Below, piece after piece: positions 43,952 to 53,737 of a stretch of 64,000 nt of DNA. The notes beneath the pieces were generated by a model, which ran no database searches, was not told where the DNA came from, and saw only the letters and a list, made by a program, of their open reading frames with translations. Each line of letters opens with the position of its first letter. The first letter of the stretch is position 1. The stretch covers positions 891,501 through 955,500 of the forward strand of contig NZ_LMAF01000002.1 of assembly GCF_001542875.1 (NCBI RefSeq), written 5' to 3'. The translations under genes were made by a program, and so were the position numbers. The stretch comes from Erythrobacter sp. YT30. GTDB lineage: Bacteria > Pseudomonadota > Alphaproteobacteria > Sphingomonadales > Sphingomonadaceae.

Positions 43952-44788
43952 ATGAGCAATCCGGACGAACCTGTTTGGGAACGGATAGCAGGTGCGCTTT
44001 ACCAAATTGCTGGCACTGGAGATCCGGAGAACGACTGGCTGAGCGCGCCAGCGTATCTGTGGGATGGCGAAAAGGGGCGTTCAGTTCATGAATTGAATGC
44101 CCTTCCCCTCAATCGGCTGCATGGGATTGGCGCTCAAAAAGTTGCGCTGCGCGACAATTGCCTGGCGATGGCTAAGGGCGCTGCGGCGCATGACATGATG
44201 CTGTGGGGCGCGCGGGGCATGGGAAAATCAGCGCTAGTTCGCTCGGTTGTATCCGATGTCCAGTGCGAATATCCCGAAGCGATCTCGCTCATTCAGGTAA
44301 CAAATGGCGCGATTGAGGCTCTTCCAGACCTTATCCTCGATCTGGCCGATCAACCTCGGGCGTTTATCCTGTTTTGCGATGATCTGACCTTCGATGAGCG
44401 CGATACCCGGGCAAATCTTGCATTACGAAGCTTGCTGGACGGCGGTGTCATTCCCCGTCCCGCGCATATCCGCTTTGCGGTGACATCCAACCGTCGCGCA
44501 TTGATGAAGCAGTCAGAAAGTGATGAGCCAATATCTCTGCACGCACGGGACGAGCGCGACAACTTCCTCGCCCTAGTCGATCGGTTCGGCCTCAATCTTG
44601 GTTTTCATCCATGCGATCAAGAAACCTATTTGGAGATCGTCGAAAGCTACCTGAAACCTCTAAATCTGGAATACGATCGCGCGAAAGCGCTCGCCTGGGC
44701 CATTGCCCGCGGCAATCGATCCGGGCGAACCGCCTACCAATTCGCGGTTGAGATCGCGAGCCGGGCGGGAGTGGCTCTCGATCTCTGA
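43952..44788 (+). CDS. DUF815 P-loop ATPase
   Basis: A 278-residue AAA-type ATPase of the DUF815 family. It has an N-terminal helical region, LNRLHGIGAQKVALRDN, the Walker A GARGMGKSAL at about 88-97, a Walker B-like FILFCDDLTFDE, and FAVTSNRRAL (sensor-like), then a helical lid ending GNRSGRTAYQFAVEI. Family members are widespread; their function is unknown, though they resemble loader-type AAA proteins. It lies 18 bases downstream of the acyl-CoA dehydrogenase but there is no clear functional tie. The stop is 11 bases from a convergent gene. Confidence 0.85.
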   Translation: MSNPDEPVWERIAGALYQIAGTGDPENDWLSAPAYLWDGEKGRSVHELNALPLNRLHGIGAQKVALRDNCLAMAKGAAAHDMMLWGARGMGKSALVRSVVSDVQCEYPEAISLIQVTNGAIEALPDLILDLADQPRAFILFCDDLTFDERDTRANLALRSLLDGGVIPRPAHIRFAVTSNRRALMKQSESDEPISLHARDERDNFLALVDRFGLNLGFHPCDQETYLEIVESYLKPLNLEYDRAKALAWAIARGNRSGRTAYQFAVEIASRAGVALDL

Positions 44789-44799
44789 CTGTTAAAAGC

Positions 44800-46293
44800 T
44801 TAGAGTCCGGGCAAATTGCCCTGTGCCGCCTGTTCGCGCAGATAATCCTCTTCAAATGCGCGCCGCGGATCGCTCAATTCCCGCTGCGGCGGTAAACTTT
44901 CGCCTTGGTTGGGTTCGATTGCGGCGGCAGGCTGAGCCTCCGGCGCATATGTCCGCCAAATGATGCCAGCAGTATCGTCAGACACCAGCAGTGAGCCATC
45001 TCCCGCCCATTCGACCCATGTCGGACGCCCCTTGGTCGTGCCATCGTCGTTCAGAAAACCTGTGAGGACCGGGACCGGCTTTCCCTCGGGGTTCCCACGT
45101 CCATCAAAGGCGACATAAACCACATCATATCCAGAAGGAGGCTTGCGATTCCACGAACCGTGCCGCGCAATGAATGCACCGCTCGACAGATTTTCACCCA
45201 TAGTGTGACCTTCCGCCGAAAAGACCAATCCTAGGGCGGCAACATGTGGACCAAGCGCAAACTCTGGGTTGCGTGTGTACTCCATCAGGAATTGAGGCAT
45301 TGGTGCCTCAACTCGGCGATCAATGTTGTCCTTGTAATAGAGCCAAGGCCAGCCGTACTGAGCGCCGACCGGAACATTTGTAAGGTAATCGGGAACGAGA
45401 TCTGAGCCGAGCATGTCGCGCTCATTCACCGTAGTCCATAGCTCACCACTCCAAGGACTGAAATCGAGACCGTTTGGATTGCGCAGACCCGCTGCATATT
45501 GACGCGGCTCTCCCGTCTCGATGTTGTATTCCCAAATCATCGCGCGGCCGTCTTCGATCGCCATGCCGGATTCGCCGATATTGCTGACAGATCCGACCGC
45601 AATGTAGAGCCTGCCTCCGTCTGGATGGATCTCCATGTTGCGCATCCAGTGGCCGCCGCCTGGTGGCAGGTCCATGAGTTTGCGCGCCTTCGATGTCACC
45701 GCATCGGCGCCGAGCTCATAATCGAAAGCCAGCACCGCATCGTGGTTGGCGATGTAGAGGGTGTTGTCACCCCAACTAATCCCGGACGGTGAATCCAGCC
45801 CTTCAGTGAGGATAACTTGCTGAATTTCTGCGGTTCCATCCCCATCTGCATCGCGCAAGAGCACAAGTTCATTGGGGGATTCGCCTGCAGCGCCGGCTTC
45901 GGAAAAGAGGTAACTCGCGACCCATCCACGAATTGTATCCATGAACCCGCCTTCGCCATCGTCTTCGGCAGCAGGCGCCCGGGTGAGCGTCACCAGAACA
46001 TCGCCATTGGGAAGGGCGTAGAGCACGCGGGGGTGGTCCAATCCTTCTGCAAAGCGATTGACGGCAAGACCCTCTGCCGCCTTCGGCGCATCGCCAGCTT
46101 CCCAGCCAACAGGCTTTGCAATCTGCACGGTCGGGAAGGCTTCTGCATCCGGCTCTTGCAATGTCGGATCAGTGCCTGCGACTTCATCGACCGATAAATC
46201 CGCTGTGTCGCCGCGGGTTAGAAAATACAGTCCGACCCCAGCCAAAGCGACGAGGACGAGGAGAGAGATTGAAACTTTGCGAAGTGTTGTCAT
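44800..46293 (-). CDS. sorbosone dehydrogenase-like / PQQ-type sugar dehydrogenase beta-propeller
   Basis: A 497-residue exported or anchored protein. One N-terminal hydrophobic helix (SISLLVLVALAGVGLYFL) is followed by a six-bladed propeller with recurrent text: RFAEGLDHPRVLYALPNGDVLVTLTRA, GGGHWMRNMEIHPDGGRLYIAVGS, AAGLRNPNGLDFSPWSGELWTTVNERDML, GYDVVYVAFDGRGNPEGKPVPVLTGFLN and PTWVEWAGDGSLLVSDDTAGIIWR. This matches the L-sorbosone dehydrogenase/GSDH family. Substrate and PQQ use are not provable. The ATG at 46293 is chosen because it begins the signal helix. It is divergent from the fRMsr gene, 100 bases away. Confidence 0.86.
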   Translation of the reverse strand: MTTLRKVSISLLVLVALAGVGLYFLTRGDTADLSVDEVAGTDPTLQEPDAEAFPTVQIAKPVGWEAGDAPKAAEGLAVNRFAEGLDHPRVLYALPNGDVLVTLTRAPAAEDDGEGGFMDTIRGWVASYLFSEAGAAGESPNELVLLRDADGDGTAEIQQVILTEGLDSPSGISWGDNTLYIANHDAVLAFDYELGADAVTSKARKLMDLPPGGGHWMRNMEIHPDGGRLYIAVGSVSNIGESGMAIEDGRAMIWEYNIETGEPRQYAAGLRNPNGLDFSPWSGELWTTVNERDMLGSDLVPDYLTNVPVGAQYGWPWLYYKDNIDRRVEAPMPQFLMEYTRNPEFALGPHVAALGLVFSAEGHTMGENLSSGAFIARHGSWNRKPPSGYDVVYVAFDGRGNPEGKPVPVLTGFLNDDGTTKGRPTWVEWAGDGSLLVSDDTAGIIWRTYAPEAQPAAAIEPNQGESLPPQRELSDPRRAFEEDYLREQAAQGNLPGL

Positions 46294-46393
46294 GACATGA
46301 GCGATAGAGAGCGTTGCCACTTGCGGCAATATGCGAAGGACTGCATGAGCGACGAAAGACAGGCTATCCGCGTGAAAGGGCCACATTCGATCC

Positions 46394-46891
46394 ATGTATG
46401 ATTTCCAACCCGACACCGCTCTTAAGCCTGAAGAGCTGTATCGGCAGCTAGCCGAAGCAGCGGATGCGCTGACGCGTGATGAACCTGATCCCGTTGCGAA
46501 CATGGCCAATGTTGCAGCGTTAATCTGGGAATTCGTACCCGATTTGAACTGGGCGGGATTTTACCGTGTTGGAACTGCGTTGAAAGGCGGCCAAGAGCTC
46601 ATCCTTGGGCCGTTTGTCGGCCGCCCGGCATGCATTCGCATTCCTTTGGGCCAGGGCGTGTGCGGCGCTGCTGCAAAAACCGGCGAAAGCCAAAGGGTTG
46701 AAGACGTTCATACCTTTCCCGGCCATATCGCCTGCGACACGGCAAGCCAGTCCGAACTCGTCGTACCGGTATTACGCGATGGCGAAGTAATAGCGGTCAT
46801 TGATCTCGACAGCCCGAGAAAAGGCCGATTTGGCCCGCACGATGCTGAAGGTATTGAACAATTGGCTTTGGTTCTAATCAATCGGATCTAG
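46394..46891 (+). CDS. msrC: free methionine-(R)-sulfoxide reductase (GAF domain)
   Basis: A 165-residue GAF-domain protein that reduces free methionine-R-sulfoxide. All three catalytic or resolving Cys are present: C80 (RPAC), C90 (GQGVCG) and C114 (HIACD), spaced as in the E. coli enzyme (C84, C94, C118). It also shows FYRVG and FVGRPACIRIPLGQGVCGAAAK. No other repair genes are nearby, and it stands alone in a divergent position. Confidence 0.93.
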   Translation: MYDFQPDTALKPEELYRQLAEAADALTRDEPDPVANMANVAALIWEFVPDLNWAGFYRVGTALKGGQELILGPFVGRPACIRIPLGQGVCGAAAKTGESQRVEDVHTFPGHIACDTASQSELVVPVLRDGEVIAVIDLDSPRKGRFGPHDAEGIEQLALVLINRI

Positions 46892-47081
46892 TCAATCCTT
46901 AGAAACGGCGCTTCCGTTTTGTAACAATGTGTCAACGGCCCGAAAAGGTACAGAGCCCGATCAGGGATTAGGCGCCACAACTATGTGATGGTAAACATCA
47001 AGTTAACTAAACACGGCAGCGATGAGGTGCGAGTCGCATACATACACGCAGCTCCGGCCAGGATTGGAGAGGGGTATAACC

Positions 47082-47966
47082 ATGCTGAATTTGGCGTCTT
47101 TTCGGGGAATTTTGGGCGTTTCGGGCGCAGTTCTTGCGGCCAGCCTGTCATCTGGAGCGGTGGCACAGTCTCTACCGGTAAACACGCCAAGACCAGCTGC
47201 AACAACGCAGCCGCCTGCACAATTGCCAGCTGAAACGGTTGAAACGACCACCGGTCCAGATGGCGTGGAAACAATCACTCGCACTCGGCGCATCCCGGCA
47301 CGGGCCGGGACAGAGCAGACCCAAGTGTATAGGAATACGCAATATCCCGGGGCAGGCTACCAGGCGTATCCTCCACAAGGCTACGCACCCGCGCCATCAC
47401 CTGCAGCAGTCGTTGTTGGGCGCGAACAATGGATTAATGAATGTCGTCGCCGCACTGCCGGTCGATCAGATAAAGATCGCAACCAAGTTATCGGAGGCCT
47501 ACTTGGCGCTACCGTTGGCGGCCTTGCTGGCAACAGGATCGCGAATGGAGAGCGTCTTGCAGGAACGCTGATCGGTGCGGGCGCAGGAGGTGTTGCAGGC
47601 GCAGCGATTGGAAATACTATTGATGGCGATGATGAGGACCGCGCTTACGATTGCGAAGCGGCGCTGGAAAACTACCTGTCCCAATATTCAGCCCATGCCG
47701 GCCGGATTGCAGCGCGGACCATTCCTGCTAGCTCACCCTATATCAGCTATGCGCCTCAGAGCTATAACCCCTACCAAGCGCCGGTTTATCAAGGATATGG
47801 CTACCCGCAGCCCTCACAAGTTGTTTGGGTTCCAATCGAAGTGGAACAGCAACAGCGCGTCGTCGTGCGGGAAACAGTGCGCGAAGAGGGTCTTGCGGGG
47901 AGGCGCATCATTCCAGCGCCACAACGGGTGCAAGTGCCTGCGAACTCCAAACCTGTCCGAGAATGA
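47082..47966 (+). CDS. glycine-zipper 2TM domain exported protein
   Basis: A 294-residue protein. A signal peptide (SFRGILGVSGAVLAASLSSGAVAQ) is followed by a Pro/Thr-rich region, a Tyr/Pro/Gln-rich linker, a glycine zipper at about 140-185 (VIGGLLGATVGGLAGNRIANG and IGAGAGGVAGAAIGN), and a Cys-containing helical piece. The C-terminal region again is Pro/Tyr/Gln-rich. Glycine zippers of this type occur in outer-membrane SlyB-like proteins. Function is unknown. GGAGAGGGG precedes the ATG at 47082. It converges on parB with 31 bases between stops. Confidence 0.8.
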   Translation: MLNLASFRGILGVSGAVLAASLSSGAVAQSLPVNTPRPAATTQPPAQLPAETVETTTGPDGVETITRTRRIPARAGTEQTQVYRNTQYPGAGYQAYPPQGYAPAPSPAAVVVGREQWINECRRRTAGRSDKDRNQVIGGLLGATVGGLAGNRIANGERLAGTLIGAGAGGVAGAAIGNTIDGDDEDRAYDCEAALENYLSQYSAHAGRIAARTIPASSPYISYAPQSYNPYQAPVYQGYGYPQPSQVVWVPIEVEQQQRVVVRETVREEGLAGRRIIPAPQRVQVPANSKPVRE

Positions 47967-47997
47967 GAGAATTACGGCACTAAAGTGCGCCGCCTTC

Positions 47998-49002
47998 TCA
48001 GATATCGCCGCCCGTAAGTCGCTGACAAACCAGATCTAATTGATCTAGCGTGGTGTAACGGATTGTGATCGATCCGCTTCGAGGATCAGCATCAGACTTG
48101 ATCAGCACTGGCAGCCCCAGGAACTCTTCGAGATGGTTCTGGACCGCTTCAATATCGGCATTTTGCCCTGATTCAGCGGCGAACTGCTCACCACCGCCTG
48201 ACTTCGAGGTCGGTTTTGCCGGCTTGCGCACGAGCTTCTCAACCTCACGGACCGAGAGATTGTCATTCACCGCTCGCTTGGCGAGATCGGCTGCAGCATC
48301 ATGTCCAATCAAGGCTCGAGCATGGCCCATCGATAGCTGGCCTGCTTCGACAAGGTCCAAAACCGCGTCGGGTAGGTTTAGAAGGCGCTGAATATTCGCG
48401 ACGTGGCTGCGCGATTTTTCCACCATCCGAGCGATGTCGGCCTGCGTCATATCTTCATCGTCAGCAAGCTTTTGATACGCGCGCGCTTCTTCTACGGGGT
48501 TCAAGTCTTCGCGCTGCAAGTTCTCAATGAGAGCAAGCGCCATTACTTCGCGATCGTCTAGCTCGCGAACAAGCGCAGGAATTTCATGAAGACGCGCTTT
48601 TTGCGCTGCTCGCCAGCGTCTTTCACCGGCAACCAGTTGAAAAGACCCTTTTTTTGTAGGCCTGACGATGATTGGTTGAATAACTCCGCGCGTCGCAATC
48701 GAGGATGCCAACTCTTCCAAAGCGGTTTCGTCAAAATGCTTGCGAGGGTTGCCGGGCAGAGGCGTGATTGAGGCGATGCTCAACATTTTCAGCGGCGATG
48801 ATTGATCGCTCGAAGCATCAGCCGCACTCAAAGCTTCAGAAGATACTGTAGTGGTCGCCTCTACGTTTGCGCGCGCCAGTGGCTCTTCGCGCTGGGTTTC
48901 ACCCAGAAGTGCGCCCAACCCCTTGCCCAGCTTCTTCTTCCGGGCCGCAGCGCTTCGTTGCGGTACAGAGAATTCAATGTCTTGAGTGGACTTCTTGCTC
49001 AC
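47998..49002 (-). CDS. parB: chromosome partitioning protein ParB
   Basis: ParB binds parS, spreads on DNA as a CTP-loaded clamp, and partners ParA. The 334-residue protein has the N-terminal GLGALLGE ParA-contact motif, the CTP-binding PRKHFDETALEELA and GERRWRAAQKA (box II GERRxRA), a helix-turn-helix (MTQADIARMVEKSRSHVANIQRLL), and a C-terminal dimerisation domain. Its start overlaps the parA stop by 4 bases (ATGA). Candidate parS sites lie at 49871, 50248 and 52380. Confidence 0.97.
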   Translation of the reverse strand: MSKKSTQDIEFSVPQRSAAARKKKLGKGLGALLGETQREEPLARANVEATTTVSSEALSAADASSDQSSPLKMLSIASITPLPGNPRKHFDETALEELASSIATRGVIQPIIVRPTKKGSFQLVAGERRWRAAQKARLHEIPALVRELDDREVMALALIENLQREDLNPVEEARAYQKLADDEDMTQADIARMVEKSRSHVANIQRLLNLPDAVLDLVEAGQLSMGHARALIGHDAAADLAKRAVNDNLSVREVEKLVRKPAKPTSKSGGGEQFAAESGQNADIEAVQNHLEEFLGLPVLIKSDADPRSGSITIRYTTLDQLDLVCQRLTGGDI

Positions 49003-49775
49003 GCTGCCTGCCTTTCATCCGGGAAACGCCCGATTAATTCACGTGCCAATGCGATATAAGCCCTGCTGCCGACACACGAATGATCATAGACCAGAGCCGG
49101 AAGACCGTGACTTGGCGCCTCTGACAGGCGGACATTGCGCGGTATTACCGTCTCGAAAACGAGCTGCCCCAGGCAATCACGCACATCGTCAGACACTTGG
49201 TCCGTCAATCGATTGCGGCGATCATACATGGTCAATGCGACACCAATGATATCGAGCGAAGGATTGAAGAGCTGGCGCACCTTCTCAACCGTCTGAAGAA
49301 GTTGACTTAGCCCCTCCAGCGCAAAGAATTCGCATTGGAGCGGCACCAGGAGCGTGTCTGCGGCACACAGGGCATTGAGCGTCAGAAGCCCCAGGGATGG
49401 GGGACAATCGACAAAACAAATGTCATGTTCGGTGTGGTTGGCCAAAGCACTGCGCAGCCGTGCTGTGCGTTCCTCAACGGAAACCAGCTCCACTTCAGCA
49501 CCGCTCAAATCAACAGTTGCGGGGACGATATCGAGCCCAGGGATGCTTGTTCCAACAATCGCCTCTTTCAAAGGCACACTGTCAACGAGCAAATCGTAGC
49601 TCGACATATCGCGATCGGCTGCAGTTACACCCATACCGGTCGAAGCATTTCCTTGCGGATCAAGGTCAATCAGCAACGTCCGCCAGCCCGTTGCTGCCAT
49701 CGCAGTGGCGATATTTATCGCCGTGGTGGTTTTTCCAACACCACCCTTTTGGTTCGCAATCGCGATGGTTAGCAT
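48999..49775 (-). CDS. parA: chromosome partitioning ATPase ParA
   Basis: ParA is a Walker-type ATPase that forms a DNA-bound gradient moving ParB-parS complexes. The 258-residue protein opens MLTIAIANQKGGVGKTTTAINIATA (deviant Walker A KGGVGKT), continues with LIDLDPQGNASTGMG, DICFVDCPPSLGLLTLNA and LVPLQCEFFALEGLSQL. No N-terminal DNA-binding domain precedes it, as expected for chromosomal ParA. It overlaps parB by 4 bases and lies 52 bases downstream of rsmG, in the conserved gidB-parA-parB order. Confidence 0.97.
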   Translation of the reverse strand: MLTIAIANQKGGVGKTTTAINIATAMAATGWRTLLIDLDPQGNASTGMGVTAADRDMSSYDLLVDSVPLKEAIVGTSIPGLDIVPATVDLSGAEVELVSVEERTARLRSALANHTEHDICFVDCPPSLGLLTLNALCAADTLLVPLQCEFFALEGLSQLLQTVEKVRQLFNPSLDIIGVALTMYDRRNRLTDQVSDDVRDCLGQLVFETVIPRNVRLSEAPSHGLPALVYDHSCVGSRAYIALARELIGRFPDERQAA

Positions 49776-49827
49776 GAATCTCTCTTCCAATCGGAGTGGT
49801 TTGACGGGTTCTTTCGCTTTTCGCGCC

Positions 49828-50466
49828 CTACTTGCTCACAATGATTCCAGCTTCCGGATCGGTCAATGATTGTTTCACGTGAAACATGGTCCGAATCGAT
49901 CTCTTCTGCTCCTCCAATTCGTGCGCTGCGGAGCGTCCCTTCGGCAAGAGGTAGCGCGTCGCCTTTGTGGAGAAGGGTGCGGATAACCGGAGGAGCTTTT
50001 CCAGAGGAGCAAATGCACGGGCAGATATGACGCTGGCGGAAAATGGATCGATGCGCTCCAGACGCTCTCCCCTCACCCTGCAAACGGTTAACCCAAGATC
50101 TCCGATGCAATGTTCAAGAAACTCAACCCGCCTCGCACGAGATTCGACGAAAAGAAACCGCGATTCAGGTTTAAGGATCGCAATGACGAGGCCGGGGAAG
50201 CCGGCGCCCGTCCCTAAATCAAGCCACGGCTTCTCAATAGAACAGCGTGTTTCACGTGGAACATATTCGAGCAATTGCGCGCTGTCCGCAAAGTGACGCT
50301 GCCATAATTGCGACTCTGAAGGCTTGCTTATCAGATTTTGACGCCTGTTCTCGCTCAGCAGGAGCGAGGCGAAACGATCAAGCCGCTCCATACCTTTCGC
50401 ATCAGTCCATTGAGCACAGTACGCACGTGCCTCATTCTCGTTCGTGATCAATTTGTCTCTGGTCAC
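49828..50466 (-). CDS. rsmG: 16S rRNA (guanine-527-N7)-methyltransferase RsmG
   Basis: RsmG (GidB) methylates G527 in the 530 loop of 16S rRNA. The 212-residue protein has [21 protein letters not shown] (SAM-binding motif I) and [14 protein letters not shown] (motif II), with [10 protein letters not shown] typical of the family. The start is GTG at 50466, overlapping the mnmG stop by 4 bases (GTGA). Two parS-type sites lie inside the gene, one perfect (49871-49886) and one with a single mismatch (50248-50263), an arrangement that constrains the coding sequence. Confidence 0.95.
   Translation of the reverse strand: MTRDKLITNENEARAYCAQWTDAKGMERLDRFASLLLSENRRQNLISKPSESQLWQRHFADSAQLLEYVPRETRCSIEKPWLDLGTGAGFPGLVIAILKPESRFLFVESRARRVEFLEHCIGDLGLTVCRVRGERLERIDPFSASVISARAFAPLEKLLRLSAPFSTKATRYLLPKGRSAAHELEEQKRSIRTMFHVKQSLTDPEAGIIVSK
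49871..49886. other. parS: parS site, perfect
   Basis: TGTTTCACGTGAAACA, the 16-base canonical parS palindrome with no mismatch. It lies in the 3' part of rsmG, under 1 kb from parB. Confidence 0.95.
50248..50263. other. parS: parS site, one mismatch
   Basis: TGTTTCACGTGGAACA, one base different from canonical parS, in rsmG. It may be a weaker ParB site. Confidence 0.8.
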
Positions 50467-52340
50467 GCGGCGCGCTGGCCTTTGCCCTTTGATCCAGCTT
50501 GGACCCGGCGCGCATGCACTAGCAAGGCAGAGAGCGCCGCAGGGGTTATCCCAGCTACGCGACCAGCAGCAGCCAAGTTCGCCGGAGCTGCAGCGGTAAG
50601 CCGCTCAACCATCTCATGCGACAAGCCCGGGACTTGATCATAACCAAAATTGGCCGCGAGAGGGAGCGCTTCGCTTGCTCGCAAATCGCGCAACTCCGCT
50701 TCCTGACGTGCGAGATAGGGAGCATATGCTGCATCCTCCGCCATTTCTTCGGCGAGAATTGGGTCAAGAGCGACAACATCTCCCAGCCAAGGGTCAAGAT
50801 CTGAAAGCCCAATGCCATCATGCCTCAGCCAATCGCAAAGCTCTTTGCTCCCCCCATCTCGGCGAACATTCAAACCGTGATCGGCCAGTTCGGTTGCTTG
50901 GACCTGCTTTGACAGGACTTCATTTAAATGAACCCGGTTTTCCTCACGCTTTTCGTACCAATCAGCACGTTCTCGCCCAACACAACCCGCTTCGAGCCCC
51001 ATGGGTGTGAGGCGAGTGGACGCGTTATTGGCACGCAAGCGCAGTCTGTATTCAGCGCGCGCGGTGAGCATTCTGTAGGGCTCGCTTACGCCTTGCAGTG
51101 TCAGATCGTCAATCATCACAGCGATATATGAATTTGCGCGATCGAGAGCGGGCGCGGGACGACCAGTGACTGCCGCCGCTGCCTCCAGACCAGCAATGAG
51201 ACCCTGAGCAGCTGCCTCTTCATACCCTGTTGTTCCGTTAATTTGCCCCGCACAATACAAACCCGGGATCGCGCGCAACTGTAAATCAGAAGTGAGCGCG
51301 CGCGGATCAATATGGTCGTACTCGACCGCATATCCTGGTTCGACGATCTTGACCGTCGCAAGGCCTGGCATCAGCCGCAGCATTGCGTCCTGAACATCAA
51401 CCGGAAGGCTGGTGCTGATCCCGTTAGGATAGACAATATGCGTGGTGAGACCTTCAGGCTCAAGGAAAACCTGATGGCCGTCCCGATCACCAAAACGGTG
51501 AATCTTGTCCTCAATCGACGGACAATAGCGCGGCCCAGCAGCACCAATTGCGCCCGAGAAGAGAGGTGATCGATCCAGATTGGCGCGAATGATATCATGC
51601 GCTGCCTGCGTTGTGCGGGTAATGGCGCAGAAGACTTGCGGATTTTTGCGCCCTCCAGTGAGTGGCGACATGGTCCAACACTCGTCATCTGACTGCTGCT
51701 CATCGAGCTGTGACCAATCAATCGTTCGACCATCAAGACGCGGCGGTGTTCCCGTCTTAAGGCGCGCCATTGGCAAGTCTGCACCGCGCAATTGCTCAGC
51801 GAGACGAGTTGCAGCATTCTCGCCTATGCGCCCCCCTCCGAAGCGCTCCTCTCCGCGGTAGAGCACACCTCCTAGAAAGGTGCCCGTACACAGGACTATC
51901 TTAGGTGCTGAAAGTAACGTGCCATCTGCCAGTTCAAGACCAGCGACCGAGCCACACTTAAGCGTGAGCGCAGCAGCCTCGCCCTCTATCAAAGTCAGAT
52001 TGGTCTGGGAGCGGACTGCCCGCTGCACATACGCCTTGAAACGGGTCCGATCAGCTTGAATGCGGGGGCCCCAAACAGCGCTTCCCTTCGACCTGTTGAG
52101 CATACGGTAGTGGATGGCGCCTGCATCAGCCGCGCGACCCAAGACGCCGTCAAGCGCGTCAACTTCTCGCACCAAGTGGCCCTTACCAAGGCCTCCGATG
52201 GCTGGATTACAGCTCATCGCGCCAATCGCAGTAAGGTCAAAACTCACCAATCCGGTGCGCACACCCATGCGCGCAGCAGCCATAGCTGCTTCAACTCCGG
52301 CATGACCGCCGCCAATCACCAAAACATCGAATTCGTGCAT
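50463..52340 (-). CDS. mnmG: tRNA uridine-5-carboxymethylaminomethyl modification enzyme MnmG
   Basis: MnmG (GidA) with MnmE installs the carboxymethylaminomethyl group on wobble U34 of tRNAs. The 625-residue protein has the FAD-binding [46 protein letters not shown], and [17 protein letters not shown]. The ATG at 52340 begins [12 protein letters not shown], the family N-terminus; an upstream TTG is not needed. It ends in a 4-base overlap with rsmG and lies 75 bases after mnmE, the gap that contains a perfect parS. Confidence 0.97.
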   Translation of the reverse strand: MHEFDVLVIGGGHAGVEAAMAAARMGVRTGLVSFDLTAIGAMSCNPAIGGLGKGHLVREVDALDGVLGRAADAGAIHYRMLNRSKGSAVWGPRIQADRTRFKAYVQRAVRSQTNLTLIEGEAAALTLKCGSVAGLELADGTLLSAPKIVLCTGTFLGGVLYRGEERFGGGRIGENAATRLAEQLRGADLPMARLKTGTPPRLDGRTIDWSQLDEQQSDDECWTMSPLTGGRKNPQVFCAITRTTQAAHDIIRANLDRSPLFSGAIGAAGPRYCPSIEDKIHRFGDRDGHQVFLEPEGLTTHIVYPNGISTSLPVDVQDAMLRLMPGLATVKIVEPGYAVEYDHIDPRALTSDLQLRAIPGLYCAGQINGTTGYEEAAAQGLIAGLEAAAAVTGRPAPALDRANSYIAVMIDDLTLQGVSEPYRMLTARAEYRLRLRANNASTRLTPMGLEAGCVGRERADWYEKREENRVHLNEVLSKQVQATELADHGLNVRRDGGSKELCDWLRHDGIGLSDLDPWLGDVVALDPILAEEMAEDAAYAPYLARQEAELRDLRASEALPLAANFGYDQVPGLSHEMVERLTAAAPANLAAAGRVAGITPAALSALLVHARRVQAGSKGKGQRAA

Positions 52341-52379
52341 ATGAGGCGAAATAGGAGCTTCGCTTGAGAACGTCAAAGC

Positions 52380-52395
52380 TGTTTCACGTGAAACA
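52380..52395. other. parS: parS site, perfect
   Basis: TGTTTCACGTGAAACA in the intergenic gap between mnmE and mnmG, the only one of the three sites outside a coding region. Confidence 0.95.
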
Positions 52396-52415
52396 TCAAA
52401 GAGAGTGAGAGGAAG

Positions 52416-53702
52416 CTACTTTCCGATGCAAAAGCGTCCGAATAGCGCGTCGAGCATGTCTTCGGTTGTGGCCCGTCCGACTATTTGATCAAAACCAAGA
52501 CGAGCTCTGCGCAGCTCCTCTGCAATCAGTAGTGGGTCGTTCTGATTCTGTATGGCCCCGAGCACCTCTGCCACGCGACCTAGGATGTTATGCTGGCGCT
52601 CATTTAATGCAGCTTCTCCCGGTTTGGGGAGGATGGTTCGTGCTTGCTTGACCAAGGCTATCTTTAGCTCAGTGATACCCTCACCGGTCTTCGCTGATAG
52701 CGAGTATACAGAACCTGACTTTGGCTCATATTCTGGCGCATCAAGCCTCGGTGCAACCTCCCAAGCATATTCTGGCCCCTCACCCTCGTCGCCTAGCCAC
52801 AACACGATATCTGCTTTAATGAGTTCCGCGTTGGCACGCTCTATCCCAATCACTTCGACGGCATCTGCACTGTCCGAACGCAAGCCTGCCGTGTCGATAA
52901 ACACAAACGGGACGCCGGATATTGCTACGCCGCGTTCAATCACATCACGGGTTGTGCCCGCAATGGGAGACGTAATCGCCGCTTCGCTCTCAACAAGCGC
53001 ATTAAATAGGGTCGATTTGCCTGCATTGGGTGGACCTGCAAGAACAACACGAACCCCGGCACCAAGGCGACTTGACCGCGGGCGCGCAAGCCATCGGTCT
53101 AACTCGGCAGCCAATTCGCCGATGTTTCCCGTGAAACCATCGGGCAAAGCATCCACATCATCCTCATCCGAAAAATCCAACGCCGCTTCGATTTGGGCCG
53201 AAGCATTAAGGACCCTGTCGCGCCATTCTTCAACTTGGCGTGATAGGCTGCCGCTCGCATTGGCTATGGCAGCCGCACGCTGCAGCTCGGTTTCCGCAGC
53301 GAGTAGATCGGCAAGCCCCTCCGCTTCGGCCAAATCAATCCGACCATTGGCAAAAGCTCTTCGGGTGAACTCGCCGGGCTCTGCGGGGCGCAGTCCTTCG
53401 ATTTTCGACAAGGCAGCTTCGACGGATGCGAGCACTGCCCTACCCCCGTGGCAATGGAGCTCAACGCAATCCTCGCCGGTTGCATTGCTAGGCCCCGGCA
53501 GCCACAAAACGAGCGCCTCATCCAAGATTTGACCTCCTGCATCACGTAATTTGGCGAGTGAAGAGCGGCGTGGCTCAAACTGTTTTTTGGTCAGTTTTTG
53601 CAATGCAAGCGCCGCCGCCGGACCACTTACGCGAATAACGCCGATCGCAGCCGGGGGTGATCCGCTGGACACCGCAAATATAGTCGCATTGCCTGCGCTC
53701 AT
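52416..53702 (-). CDS. mnmE: tRNA modification GTPase MnmE
   Basis: MnmE (TrmE/ThdF) acts with MnmG on U34. The 428-residue protein has the tetrahydrofolate-binding N-terminal domain (TIFAVSSGSPPAAIGVIRVSGPAA), the helical middle, a G domain with GPPNAGKSTLFNAL, TTRD and DTAGLR, and the C-terminal FCIGK, in which the conserved Cys is the catalytic residue. The G domain has normal motifs. Its reading frame stops before the parS gap. The DUF6489 gene lies 35 bases upstream. Confidence 0.96.
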   Translation of the reverse strand: MSAGNATIFAVSSGSPPAAIGVIRVSGPAAALALQKLTKKQFEPRRSSLAKLRDAGGQILDEALVLWLPGPSNATGEDCVELHCHGGRAVLASVEAALSKIEGLRPAEPGEFTRRAFANGRIDLAEAEGLADLLAAETELQRAAAIANASGSLSRQVEEWRDRVLNASAQIEAALDFSDEDDVDALPDGFTGNIGELAAELDRWLARPRSSRLGAGVRVVLAGPPNAGKSTLFNALVESEAAITSPIAGTTRDVIERGVAISGVPFVFIDTAGLRSDSADAVEVIGIERANAELIKADIVLWLGDEGEGPEYAWEVAPRLDAPEYEPKSGSVYSLSAKTGEGITELKIALVKQARTILPKPGEAALNERQHNILGRVAEVLGAIQNQNDPLLIAEELRRARLGFDQIVGRATTEDMLDALFGRFCIGK

Positions 53703-53737
53703 ATGATCTTGGACCCAGCGAGAATGCCCGAGGTTGC

